From the NCBI GenBank assembly GCA_946188395.1, contig CAMHUU010000011.1, positions 1 through 64,000 of the forward strand: a DNA stretch of 64,000 nt, given 5' to 3'. The stretch comes from an uncultured Prevotellaceae bacterium (GTDB lineage Bacteria; Bacteroidota; Bacteroidia; Bacteroidales; Bacteroidaceae). Below the pieces are notes generated by a model. The model was given only the letters and a program-made list of their open reading frames with translations. It had not been told where the DNA came from and ran no database searches. Positions 1 to 9,785 of this stretch are shown here, in pieces. A program made the position numbers and the translations under genes. Numbering within the stretch: position 1 is the first letter of the stretch; the number at the start of each line of letters is the position of its first letter.

Positions 1-33
1 TGATGGTAAGAAGTTCTTATTTAGACTAATGTT

Positions 34-79
34 TTATCTAATATATATTATAATTAATTATAATATATATATTAGATAA
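34..79. repeat. AT-rich imperfect palindrome, TTATCTAATATATAT-TATAATTAATTATA-...ATTAGATAA
   Basis: Arms complementary over about 22 nt with a 2-nt AT slippage; central 14-nt perfect palindrome TATAATTAATTATA. Confidence 0.7.
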
Positions 80-391
80 GTATATAATATGGTAAATTTT
101 CTGCAAGATGGAAAATGCAAATGTGACGGCGTGACGCCGTGACGGAGGCAAACAACCAGAGATAAAAATAATCAAAAGGTTTTACATAAATTATTTGTTT
201 TGCATTTTTCTTTTTTGTACCTTTGCATTGTCGATAAGGGGATGATTTTTGCGCCCTGGGCAGCGCGCAAAATTTTCCTGGCCGGAGAGGAATATTTTCC
301 CGGGGAGAACGCAAAAAGAGGCTTCGAGTCGACAGTGAGAACAATTAATCAAAATTATTGACTTATTATTAACTAAGAAAGGAAAAGAATT

Positions 392-1213
392 ATGGCAATG
401 AAAGTGAAAGCAGTTGAGAAGAAGCTGAAGTTTACGAAGAACGAGAACGATCCCGGCGTATGGCGCTATGTGATGCAGCCCGAGCTGTATTCCAGTCTGT
501 CGCAGAAGAAGGTGATCAAGGAGGCGGCTCTGCGCAGCGGCGTGAGCCAGGGTGTGATGCAGGCATGTTGGGATGCCGCCGGTGAGGTGATCAAGGCATG
601 GGCTACGGAAGGCCACTCGGTGGCACTGCCCGGACTGGGAACCATGCGATTCGGCCTGCGCTCGAAGTCGGTCGAGAAGGTGGAGGACGTGAAGTCGGGT
701 CTGATTACCAGCCGCCGCATCGTGTTCACTCCCGACACTGACCTGAAGGACGAGCTGAAGAACACCGCCGTGCAGATTACCTGCTACGACCGCGACGGCA
801 AGGAGGTGAAGCGCGTGACTTCGACCAGCGGAGAGGTCGAGGACGAGGAGAACGGTGGTTCCGAAAACAGCGGTTCGGGTTCAGGTCCCGCAGAAAGCGC
901 AGAAAACGCAGAAAATGGTAGCGGTAGTGGGTCGAACACGAATTCGGTAGCGGCTCCTACGATTAGTGGTGTGAATCCGTTCGAGGAGACCAGCCAGGTG
1001 AGCATCAGCGGTCCTGACGGCGCAACCATCTACTATTCGGAGAACGGTGACGATCCCGACAGCAACGACACGCTGTACACCCAGCCCTTCACCATCGATG
1101 AGACTACGACCATCAAGGCCATCGCCATCAAGGACGGTGTGAGCAGCCAGGTGACTACGAAGGTGTTCACTAAGGGCACCGGCGGTAGCGGTGGCTTCGA
1201 AACCGGCTCTTAA
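392..1213 (+). CDS. HU-like DNA-binding protein (Bacteroidetes HU-HIG type) with C-terminal chitobiase/CHB_HEX_C-like domain
   Basis: N-terminal MKVKAVEKKLKFTKNENDPGVWRYVMQPELYSSLSQKKVIKEAALRSGVSQG is typical of the HU-like family; C-terminal APTISGVNPFEETSQVSISGPDGATIYYSENGDDPDSNDTLYTQPFTIDETTTIKAIAIKDG resembles CHB_HEX_C. Confidence 0.85.
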   Translation: MAMKVKAVEKKLKFTKNENDPGVWRYVMQPELYSSLSQKKVIKEAALRSGVSQGVMQACWDAAGEVIKAWATEGHSVALPGLGTMRFGLRSKSVEKVEDVKSGLITSRRIVFTPDTDLKDELKNTAVQITCYDRDGKEVKRVTSTSGEVEDEENGGSENSGSGSGPAESAENAENGSGSGSNTNSVAAPTISGVNPFEETSQVSISGPDGATIYYSENGDDPDSNDTLYTQPFTIDETTTIKAIAIKDGVSSQVTTKVFTKGTGGSGGFETGS

Positions 1214-1310
1214 TCTAAGGAATTAACCTCTAAATTCTAAGGAGTTAAGGAGAATGGGAGTTTTATAATATTCCTAAACTCCTATACTCCTTAGACAAAA
1301 AATCAGGCGT

Positions 1311-1418
1311 ATGAAGAAGAATTTTTGGGAAGTCGTGATTCGCATAGCGATAGCGGCGCTGACGGCGGCACTGACCGCACTGGGAACGACGAGCTGCATG
1401 GGATTTGGGCCATTCTGA
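1311..1418 (+). CDS. smalltalk-type microprotein (35 aa: MKKNFWEVVIRIAIAALTAALTALGTTSCMGFGPF)
   Basis: Manual translation; the length, MKKNxWxxVIRI...TALTALGTTSCMG pattern and position just downstream of the HU-like gene match the small family called smalltalk; absent from the ORF track because it is short. Confidence 0.75.
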   Translation: MKKNFWEVVIRIAIAALTAALTALGTTSCMGFGPF

Positions 1419-1512
1419 TCCTCACACCGAGAGGCAGGTTTTACCCTCGCGCAGAGCCGCAGAGAGCGCAGAGTGATGCACAGAGGATATGTATTATAAA
1501 AGAGTTAGTTAG

Positions 1513-1545
1513 GATGCCAGGGGATGAAGTCCCTTGGCATCTTTA
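1513..1545 (+). terminator. Rho-independent terminator-like hairpin
   Basis: GATGCCAGGGGA-TGAAG-TCCCTTGGCATC followed by a T-rich tract. Confidence 0.65.
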
Positions 1546-1646
1546 TATTATAAATGTACGCGCGAGAAAAAAAATCCGGTATAACGATGGTGGTTTGAAG
1601 AATATTTCGTACCTTTGCGAGGAAATCGCGAATAAATACTATCGAT

Positions 1647-3326
1647 ATGCTACAAATACGCTGCAAGAACAACAATGTAACCAAGAGTTTCCCTGAGGGT
1701 TGCTCGCTCATGGACGTTTATCAGGAGTTTCAAAACGAGATTCAGTTGCCCTACCCCGTCATCAGTGCCAAGGTGAACAATGTGTCGCAGGGACTGAAGT
1801 TCCGGCTGTATCAGAATCGCGACGTTGAGTTCCTGGATGCCCGTGCGGGCTCCGGGCACCGTGTCTATGTGCGTTCGCTGAGTTTTGTGCTATACAAAGC
1901 GACGCAGGATGTTTTTCCTGGTTCTAAACTGTTCATCGAGCACTCGCTGTGTCGCGGTTACTATTGCAACTTCAAGAAGAAGGGGCTCGAACCGCTCACC
2001 GATTCCGATGTGGATCAGATTCGCCAGCGTATGAAGGAGATTATAGATCTCGACATGCCATTCCGTCGGACGGAGGCCACCAACGAAGAGGCCATCCGCG
2101 TATTTACGGAACGCGGCTTTATGGATAAGGTGAAACTGCTGGAAACCAGTGGTCAGATTTACAGCGATTATTACACCCTTGGCGACACGGTGGATTACTA
2201 TTACGGTCCGTTGGTGCCCAGTGCCGGCTATCTGAAAGTGTGGGGGCTGGAACGTTATGAAGAGGGATTGTTGCTGCGTGTGCCCGACTGGAATAATCCC
2301 CTGCAACTCGCAGAGAAGGTGGATCAGCCGAAGACCTACGAGATGTTTGCCGAGAAGACACGCTGGGACATCATCATGCGTCTGTCGAACGTTGGCGACG
2401 TGAACCGTGCGGTCCAGCGCGGCTATGGTTCCGAACTCATTCAGGTCAGCGAGGCCTTGCAGGAAAAGAAAATCGTGCAGATTGCCGAAGAGATTGACCG
2501 TCGTTTCCACCGCAAGAAGGACCCCGTACGCATGGTGCTCATTACGGGGCCGTCGAGTTCAGGAAAGACGACGTTCTGCAAACGTCTGAGTGTCCAGTTG
2601 CTGGCCTGCGGTCTGCGCCCCCTGTCGTTCTCGACGGACGACTATTTCGTCAATCGCGTGGACACGCCCAAGCTGCCTAATGGCGACTACGATTTCGACA
2701 ATATCGAAACCGTTGAATACGCATTGCTCGAAGAGCATCTGCAGCGGCTTATGCAGGGCGAACGCGTTGAAATACCGGAGTATAATTTCGTGACCGGCAA
2801 ACGCGAGTGGAATGGTAAAAAGCTGAAATTGGCAGGCGATACCGTACTGATTATTGAGGGTATCCACGCCTTGAATCCACTGCTGACGAAGAAGATTTCC
2901 GATAAGGTCAAGTACAAAATATACATTTCCGCACTGACCAGCATTTCGCTCGACGACCACAACTGGATTCCCGTTCGCGACAACCGCTTGTTGCGACGCA
3001 TCATCCGCGACTACAACAAGGGAGCCTTCACGGCCCAGCAGACCATAGCACAATGGAAGAACGTGCTGGATGCTGAGGAGCAGTGGATATTCCCATTCCA
3101 AGAAACGGCCGACGTGATGTTCAACTCTGCACTGAACATTGAGTTTGCCGTCCTGCGCACCCATGCAGAACTCATTCTCTCGCAGGTTCCCAAAAACTGT
3201 CCTGAATACAGCGAGGCGCACCGTCTGCTGAAATTCATCCGTTTCTTCCTGCCCGTCAGCGACAAAGAAATACCCCCTACGAGCATCATGCGAGAGTTCG
3301 TAGGAGGCAGTTCCTTCAAATATTAG
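1647..3326 (+). CDS. Nucleoside (uridine-like) kinase with N-terminal TGS/ThrRS-like domains
   Basis: C-terminal P-loop GPSSSGKTTFCKRLSVQL and kinase motifs; N-terminal region resembles the TGS and second additional domain of threonyl-tRNA synthetase. Confidence 0.85.
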   Translation: MLQIRCKNNNVTKSFPEGCSLMDVYQEFQNEIQLPYPVISAKVNNVSQGLKFRLYQNRDVEFLDARAGSGHRVYVRSLSFVLYKATQDVFPGSKLFIEHSLCRGYYCNFKKKGLEPLTDSDVDQIRQRMKEIIDLDMPFRRTEATNEEAIRVFTERGFMDKVKLLETSGQIYSDYYTLGDTVDYYYGPLVPSAGYLKVWGLERYEEGLLLRVPDWNNPLQLAEKVDQPKTYEMFAEKTRWDIIMRLSNVGDVNRAVQRGYGSELIQVSEALQEKKIVQIAEEIDRRFHRKKDPVRMVLITGPSSSGKTTFCKRLSVQLLACGLRPLSFSTDDYFVNRVDTPKLPNGDYDFDNIETVEYALLEEHLQRLMQGERVEIPEYNFVTGKREWNGKKLKLAGDTVLIIEGIHALNPLLTKKISDKVKYKIYISALTSISLDDHNWIPVRDNRLLRRIIRDYNKGAFTAQQTIAQWKNVLDAEEQWIFPFQETADVMFNSALNIEFAVLRTHAELILSQVPKNCPEYSEAHRLLKFIRFFLPVSDKEIPPTSIMREFVGGSSFKY

Positions 3327-3348
3327 GCCAACAGCTAATAGCTGTCTG

Positions 3349-4326
3349 CTATTTAAACAGCGAGTACTCGGGGACTTCCCACGCCAGGGCAGCGGCTCCC
3401 AGCACGTCACGCTCGCGGTTGTCCATTCGCGACACGACAATCTTGACTTTCCCACGCATATTGGGGAATACGTGTTTTTCGAATGACTCGCGGCATGGTT
3501 CCAGCAGGTATTTTCCTGCGTGCGAGATGCCTCCCGTCAGGATAATGGCCTGCGGATTGATCAGACTGGCATAGTTCGCCAGCCCGAGTCCCAGCTTATT
3601 TCCCGTCTGGCGGAAGGTCTCTATGGCTAATGCATCACCCTTTTCGCAGCATTCATATATCAGTCTGGGAGTCAACTTATCTATATCGCGTAACAACGAC
3701 GGTTCATCCGATTCCAACATCAAGTCCTTGGCGGTACGCACAACACCGTTAGCCCCGACATAGGACTCTAAACATCCTTTATTGCCACAGCCGCACTCGC
3801 GTCCGTCGGCAACAATGCAACAGTGTCCGAACTCTCCGGCAAAGCCACCTGTTCCGACGTGTTCACGACCTTGCGAGAAGAAACAGCTGCCCACGCCTAC
3901 GCCCAGACTGATAATGATGAAGTCTTTCATGCCATGAGCCGAACCATAGGTGTATTCTCCCAATGCCGCCACATGGGCGTCGTTACCTACAGCAACAGCC
4001 ATTCCCATGCGGTCGCGCACCAATGCTGCCAAGGGTATCTCACCCTTCCACTGAAGATTGGCCGCATTGGTAATGCAGCCAGTTACGGAACTGACACTCG
4101 GAGCGCTGATACCGATTGAACGTACTTTTTCGTAACCTCCGTTAGCTTCCATCATCTCATACAAGCGTTCCGACAATGCCGTTACATACTCGTTAGCATC
4201 AGAGTAATCAGACGTTACGAAGCTGTCTTCCGCCAGAATGTTCCCTCGAATGTCAACAATGGCGTACGTCGTACGTTCGATGCTGATGTCGACTCCAATG
4301 ACTTTACTTTTTACTTCTTCGTCCAT
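3349..4326 (-). CDS. ROK family sugar kinase/transcriptional regulator-like protein
   Basis: VIGVDISIERTTYAIVDIRGN; GGFAGEFGHCCIVADGRECGCGNKGCLESYV ROK zinc motif. Confidence 0.9.
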   Translation of the reverse strand: MDEEVKSKVIGVDISIERTTYAIVDIRGNILAEDSFVTSDYSDANEYVTALSERLYEMMEANGGYEKVRSIGISAPSVSSVTGCITNAANLQWKGEIPLAALVRDRMGMAVAVGNDAHVAALGEYTYGSAHGMKDFIIISLGVGVGSCFFSQGREHVGTGGFAGEFGHCCIVADGRECGCGNKGCLESYVGANGVVRTAKDLMLESDEPSLLRDIDKLTPRLIYECCEKGDALAIETFRQTGNKLGLGLANYASLINPQAIILTGGISHAGKYLLEPCRESFEKHVFPNMRGKVKIVVSRMDNRERDVLGAAALAWEVPEYSLFK

Positions 4327-4369
4327 AACAGTAATGATAGTTCTATAGTGTAAGTTAATAATGTTTTTG

Positions 4370-5350
4370 CTATTTAAACAGCGAGTATTCCTTTACATTC
4401 CATGCCAACACACTGGCTCCCAGCAGGTTTGCCTCGCTTTCATCGAAATGAGAGGGCAGGAACTTCACCTTGCCTTCTATATTACGGAATACGTGTGCGT
4501 TGAAACTCTCCCAGGCAGGCTCCAACAACCAATCGCCGGCATGGGCCACACTTCCTGTAAAGATAAATGCCTCAGGATTGATGATGCTCGCGTAGTTTGC
4601 CAAACTGATGCCCAGCATCTCGCCAGTACGACGCATGGTCTCAATGGCCAGTTCGTCACCCATCTCACAGAACGACACGATGACTTCAGGTGTCAACGCC
4701 TCCGTCTGGCGCATTTTCGATGGTTCTGAACGCTCGGCCATCACTTCCTGGGCAGTCAGTATGATACCTTTTTTCGAACAATACATCTCCAGACATCCTT
4801 TATTGCCGCATCCACACAGTCGTCCATTATCCTTGGCACAACTGTGACCTATCTCGCCAGCAAATCCGTCACGACCGAAATAATACTGTCCGTTAATAAA
4901 AATACTACTGCCTACGCCACCACCCAGTGTCAGCAACACGAAATCCTTCATGCCGTGAGCCACTCCGAATGCCAACTCACCAAGCCCACGGGCATGGGCG
5001 TTATTACCCAGTGCCACAGCCAGTCCCAAGCGGTCGCGCATCATGGCAGCCAAGGGGACCACTCCCTTCCAGGGCAGGTTGGGGGCATTCTCGATGCAAC
5101 CCGTCATGAAGTTAGAACTCGAACAGCAGATACCCAGCGAGCGAATACTTTCGTAGCCGCCGTTTTCCTCGACCAGACTAACCACATGCTGGCTCAGTAT
5201 CGATGAGAAATCGCCAATGTTAGGATTTGTTCCCGTAGCAAACTCCTTCCGCGCCAGAATGTTTCCCCTGACGTCAATCACTGCTAATGTAGTGGTATCT
5301 ATCTGAATATCTACTCCTACTACGCGAGTCTTGATTGGTTCGTGTGTCAT
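4370..5350 (-). CDS. ROK family protein (tandem paralogue)
   Basis: VVGVDIQIDTTTLAVIDVRGN; GFAGEIGHSCAKDNGRLCGCGNKGCLEMY; same C-terminus EYSLFK as the neighbour. Confidence 0.9.
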   Translation of the reverse strand: MTHEPIKTRVVGVDIQIDTTTLAVIDVRGNILARKEFATGTNPNIGDFSSILSQHVVSLVEENGGYESIRSLGICCSSSNFMTGCIENAPNLPWKGVVPLAAMMRDRLGLAVALGNNAHARGLGELAFGVAHGMKDFVLLTLGGGVGSSIFINGQYYFGRDGFAGEIGHSCAKDNGRLCGCGNKGCLEMYCSKKGIILTAQEVMAERSEPSKMRQTEALTPEVIVSFCEMGDELAIETMRRTGEMLGISLANYASIINPEAFIFTGSVAHAGDWLLEPAWESFNAHVFRNIEGKVKFLPSHFDESEANLLGASVLAWNVKEYSLFK

Positions 5351-5532
5351 ACAGTTTCAAGTAATTGTCTTTAGTGCTACAAAAGTAAGCATTATTCTTG
5401 AAACTACCAAACTTTTGTCAAGAAATTAGCAATTATTTAACGTCAAAAGTAAATATTTCCTAATATCTCACACCTATTTCCCATTTTATTTGTACCTTTG
5501 CAAACGTATAGTGAACATTTATTAGATAAAAG

Positions 5533-7263
5533 ATGAATATATTAGAACTCAGTGAACAAGAGATTGGCAGACGCGAAAGTCTGCAACAGCTTCGCGAGAT
5601 GGGCATCAACCCCTACCCCGCTGCTGAATATCCCACCAATGCATTTTCAACAGAGATTATAGAAAACTTCCAGGATGATGCAGCCCCTCGTGAGGTGAGC
5701 ATCGCCGGCCGTATGATGAGCCGTCGCGTGATGGGTAAGGCCTCATTTGTTGAATTACAAGACTCCAAGGGTCGCATCCAGGTATATATCACCCGCGACG
5801 ACCTCTGCCCCGGTGAGGACAAGGAGTTATACAATACCGTTTTCAAGAAGTTGCTCGATATTGGCGACTTCATTGGCATCAAGGGTTTCGTGTTCCGCAC
5901 ACAGACGGGCGAAATCAGCGTCCACTGTCAGGAGCTCACCCTGCTGTCAAAGGCTTTGAAGCCCCTGCCCATTGTGAAATACAAGGATGGTGTGGCTTAC
6001 GACAAGTTCGACGACCCAGAGCTGCGCTATCGTCAGCGCTACGTTGACCTCGTGGTCAACGAGGGCGTCAAGGACACCTTCCTGAAGCGTGCCACCATCA
6101 TCCGTACCATGCGCAGCATTCTGGACAACGCTGGCTATACTGAGGTTGACACGCCTATCCTGCAGAGCATCGCAGGTGGTGCCTCAGCCCGCCCATTCAT
6201 CACCCACTTCAATGCCCTGAATCAGGACATGTATATGCGTATTGCCACCGAGCTCTATCTGAAGCGCCTCATCGTTGGCGGCTTCGAGGGTGTCTACGAG
6301 ATGGGCAAGAACTTCCGCAACGAGGGTATGGACAAGACCCACAACCCCGAGTTCACCTGCATGGAGCTCTATGTGAGCTATAAGGACCTGCTGTGGGGTA
6401 TGGACTTCACCGAAAAGATGCTGGAGGAGATTTGTACTGCCGTAAATGGCAAGCCCGAGGTTGAGATTGATGGCAACATCATTTCGTTCAAGGCTCCGTT
6501 CCGTCGTCTGCCTATCCTGGAGGCCATTCAGGAGAAGACAGGTTTCGACTGCGACGGCAAGACTGAGGACGAGATTCGCGCGTTCTGCCTCTCTAAGGGT
6601 ATGGACGTAGACGAGACTATGGGAAAGGGCAAGCTCATCGACGAGCTCTTCGGCGAGTTCTGCGAAGGCACCTTCATCCAGCCCACCTTCATCACCGACT
6701 ATCCCGTCGAGATGTCGCCACTCACCAAGATGCACCGCTCAAAGCCCGGACTCACCGAGCGTTTCGAGTTGATGGTCAACGGCAAGGAGCTGGCCAACGC
6801 TTACTCTGAGCTCAACGATCCCATCGACCAGGAGGAGCGCTTCGTAGAACAGATGCGACTGGCCGACAAGGGCGACGACGAGGCCATGATTATCGACCAC
6901 GACTTCCTGCGCGCCCTGCAATATGGCATGCCTCCTACGTTCGGTATCGGTATCGGCATCGACCGTCTGGTAATGCTGATGACAGGTAAGTTCGCCATTG
7001 GCGAGGTCATGTTGTTCCCCCAGATGAAGCCTGAGAAGAAGATTCCCCAGTCAACACCCGCCGAGTGGGCAGAGATTGGCGTCGCTGAGGAGTGGGTTCC
7101 CGTGCTCCGCAAGGCAGGCTTCAACCTCATCTCAAACATCGCTTCTGAGAAGGCTCAGGGCCTGCAGCAGAAGATTGGCGATATCGTCAAGAAATATAAG
7201 CTCGAAATGCAGAAGCCATCAGTCGACGAAGTCGCTGCATGGATTGAAAAGGCGCAAGCCTAA
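5533..7263 (+). CDS. lysS: Lysyl-tRNA synthetase (class II)
   Basis: Class II aaRS motifs, e.g. FRNEGMDKTHNPEFTCMELY and GIGIGIDRLVMLMTG. Confidence 0.97.
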   Translation: MNILELSEQEIGRRESLQQLREMGINPYPAAEYPTNAFSTEIIENFQDDAAPREVSIAGRMMSRRVMGKASFVELQDSKGRIQVYITRDDLCPGEDKELYNTVFKKLLDIGDFIGIKGFVFRTQTGEISVHCQELTLLSKALKPLPIVKYKDGVAYDKFDDPELRYRQRYVDLVVNEGVKDTFLKRATIIRTMRSILDNAGYTEVDTPILQSIAGGASARPFITHFNALNQDMYMRIATELYLKRLIVGGFEGVYEMGKNFRNEGMDKTHNPEFTCMELYVSYKDLLWGMDFTEKMLEEICTAVNGKPEVEIDGNIISFKAPFRRLPILEAIQEKTGFDCDGKTEDEIRAFCLSKGMDVDETMGKGKLIDELFGEFCEGTFIQPTFITDYPVEMSPLTKMHRSKPGLTERFELMVNGKELANAYSELNDPIDQEERFVEQMRLADKGDDEAMIIDHDFLRALQYGMPPTFGIGIGIDRLVMLMTGKFAIGEVMLFPQMKPEKKIPQSTPAEWAEIGVAEEWVPVLRKAGFNLISNIASEKAQGLQQKIGDIVKKYKLEMQKPSVDEVAAWIEKAQA

Positions 7264-7299
7264 TTATGCATTATGCATTATTAATTATGCATTGAAGAC

Positions 7300-8295
7300 A
7301 TGTACGACTGCGGTAGGATAGCTATTATTGGTGGCGGCTCGTGGGCCACGGCTATAGCCAAGATTGTGGTGGGACACACTCACCACATCGGATGGTACAT
7401 ACGCCGTGACGACCGCATCGAGGACTTTATGCGACTAGGCCACAATCCGGCCTATCTGCAGAGCGTTCGCTTCGACATGGACGAGATTTTCTTTTCCAGC
7501 GACCTCAATAAGATTGTTCAGCAGTACGACACATTGGTTTTCGTTACCCCGTCGCCCTACCTCAAGAGCCATCTGAAGAAACTCAAGACGCGCCTACGCG
7601 ACAAATATATCGTCACTGCCATCAAGGGTATCGTGCCCGACGAGAACCTCGTCTGTTCAGAGTATTTCCATCAGGTCTACGATGTGCCATACGAGAATCT
7701 GGCGTGCATCGGCGGTCCGTCCCATGCCGAAGAGGTGGCGCTCGAACGTCTCTCCTACCTCACGGTAGGCTGTGCCGATCGTGACAAGGCGCAGGCTTTT
7801 GCCGACTTGCTATCCAGCGACTATATCAAGACCAAGACATCGACCGACGTTATTGGCATCGAGTATTCGTCCGTTTTGAAAAATGTCTATGCCATTGCCG
7901 CAGGTATCTGTAATGGTCTGAAGTTCGGCGACAATTTCCAGGCTGTTCTCATGGCCAATGCCGTACAGGAAATGGCCCGTTTCCTAAAGGTCATCAACCC
8001 CATAGAACGCAATATTGCAGACTCGGTATATATGGGCGACTTGCTGGTAACAGGCTATTCGAATTTCTCGCGCAACCGCACCTTTGGTACGATGATTGGC
8101 AAGGGATATAGCGTCAAGTCGGCACAGATAGAGATGGAAATGATAGCGGAGGGTTACTTCGGCACCAAATGTATGAAGGAAATCAACCGCCATTGTCACG
8201 TCAATATGCCCATCCTCGATGCCGTATACAACATTCTGTACGAACGCATCAGTCCACAGATTGAAATCAAACTGCTGACAGACTCGTTCCGATAA
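7300..8295 (+). CDS. gpsA: NAD(P)H-dependent glycerol-3-phosphate dehydrogenase
   Basis: IAIIGGGSWATAIAKI; IGGPSHAEEVALE; EYSSVLKNVYAIAAGICNGL. Confidence 0.93.
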   Translation: MYDCGRIAIIGGGSWATAIAKIVVGHTHHIGWYIRRDDRIEDFMRLGHNPAYLQSVRFDMDEIFFSSDLNKIVQQYDTLVFVTPSPYLKSHLKKLKTRLRDKYIVTAIKGIVPDENLVCSEYFHQVYDVPYENLACIGGPSHAEEVALERLSYLTVGCADRDKAQAFADLLSSDYIKTKTSTDVIGIEYSSVLKNVYAIAAGICNGLKFGDNFQAVLMANAVQEMARFLKVINPIERNIADSVYMGDLLVTGYSNFSRNRTFGTMIGKGYSVKSAQIEMEMIAEGYFGTKCMKEINRHCHVNMPILDAVYNILYERISPQIEIKLLTDSFR

Positions 8296-8333
8296 ACTGA
8301 CATTCATTTAAATTCAAACAAACTATACGTATT

Positions 8334-9686
8334 ATGAACAACATCAAACTTGACATCACAAAGGCTGCTTGCTTCCTGGAGGCAGGCGCAGTGAGTGCTT
8401 TGGCACCTAAGGTAAAGGCCGCACAAGAGGCTTTGGAGAACGGCACATGCCCTGGTAACGATTTCTTGGGCTGGTTGCATCTGCCCACAGAGATTACACC
8501 TGCTTTCCTCGACGAGATTCAAGCTACCGCCAAGGTGCTGCGCGACAACTGCGAGGCAGTCGTTGTGGCTGGTATCGGCGGCTCTTACTTGGGAGCCCGT
8601 GCCGTCATCGAAGCTCTGAGCAACTCGTTCGGCTGGCTCATCCAGGATAAGAAGAACCCCATCATCCTCTTTGCAGGAAATAATATTGGCGAGGACTATC
8701 TGTTCGAGCTGACTGAATATCTGAAGGGTAAGAAATTTGGCGTTATCAATATCTCGAAGTCTGGTACCACCACTGAGACTGCCCTGACCTTCCGTCTGCT
8801 GAAGAAGCAGTGTGAAGCTCAGCGTGGTAAGGAAGAGGCTAAGAAGGTGATTGTTGCCGTTACGGATGCCAAGCGTGGTGCTGCACGTACCTGTGCTGAC
8901 AAGGAGGGCTACAAGTCGTTCATCATCCCTGACAACGTAGGCGGTCGCTTCTCGGTGCTCACCCCAGTAGGTCTGCTGCCTATCGCCTGCGCTGGTTTCG
9001 ACATCAAGCAGTTGGTAGCCGGTGCTCAGGATATGGAGAAGGCTTGCGGCAAGGACGTTGCCTTCGACGAGAATCCCGCCGCTCAGTATGCTGCCGTTCG
9101 CAATGCACTGTACCAGAACGGTAAGAAGATTGAGATTATGGTGAACTACCAGCCCAAGTTGCACTTCTATTCAGAGTGGTGGAAGCAGCTGTACGGCGAG
9201 TCCGAGGGTAAGGACAAGAAGGGTATCTTCCCCGCAAGTGTAGACTTCACCACCGACCTGCACTCGATGGGTCAGTGGATTCAGGACGGCGAGCGCACTA
9301 TCTTCGAGACCGTTATCTCGATTGAGGAGCCCGAGAAGAAGCTGTTGTTCCCTGAGGACGAGGAGAACCTCGATGGTCTGAATTTCCTCGCTGGCAAACG
9401 CGTGGATGAAGTAAACAAGATGGCTGAACTGGGAACCCGTCTGGCTCATGTCGATGGTGGCGTGCCAAACATCCGCATCAGTGTTCCCAAACTGAACGAA
9501 TATTACATCGGTCAGCTGATCTACTTCTTCGAGATTGCCTGTGGCATCAGTGGAAACGTGCTGGGTGTGAACCCCTTCAACCAGCCTGGTGTAGAGGCCT
9601 ATAAGAAGAACATGTTTGCCCTGCTCGACAAACCCGGCTACGAAGAAGACTCAAAGGCCATTAAGGCTCGCCTGGCAAATGAGTAA
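8334..9686 (+). CDS. pgi: Glucose-6-phosphate isomerase
   Basis: [42 protein letters not shown]. Confidence 0.97.
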   Translation: MNNIKLDITKAACFLEAGAVSALAPKVKAAQEALENGTCPGNDFLGWLHLPTEITPAFLDEIQATAKVLRDNCEAVVVAGIGGSYLGARAVIEALSNSFGWLIQDKKNPIILFAGNNIGEDYLFELTEYLKGKKFGVINISKSGTTTETALTFRLLKKQCEAQRGKEEAKKVIVAVTDAKRGAARTCADKEGYKSFIIPDNVGGRFSVLTPVGLLPIACAGFDIKQLVAGAQDMEKACGKDVAFDENPAAQYAAVRNALYQNGKKIEIMVNYQPKLHFYSEWWKQLYGESEGKDKKGIFPASVDFTTDLHSMGQWIQDGERTIFETVISIEEPEKKLLFPEDEENLDGLNFLAGKRVDEVNKMAELGTRLAHVDGGVPNIRISVPKLNEYYIGQLIYFFEIACGISGNVLGVNPFNQPGVEAYKKNMFALLDKPGYEEDSKAIKARLANE

Positions 9687-9785
9687 TGAGTAATGAGAAA
9701 TTAGTAATTATGATATGTTTTAAAGTCAAGAACAGCCTAAAGTGTAATCATAATTACTCATTACTAATTGCTAATTACTAATTAT
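9679..9785. repeat. Inverted pair of TAATGAG/TAATTAG-type heptad repeats between pgi and the HAD gene
   Basis: atgagtaatgagtaatgagaaattagtaattatga (9679-9713) versus tcataattactcattactaattgctaattactaattatg (9747-9785). Confidence 0.9.

Noticed and set aside
126-140. ACGGCGT-G-ACGCCGT inverted repeat
   Set aside because: Short 7-bp arms near the window edge without a T-run or partner copy in the window; too weak to interpret
191-616. 141-aa minus-strand ORF upstream of and into the HU-like gene
   Set aside because: Runs antisense through the HU start and structured leader; no family resemblance
1325-1696. 123-aa plus-strand ORF
   Set aside because: Overlaps smalltalk in another frame, runs through a terminator hairpin and into the kinase start; the smalltalk frame is the better explanation
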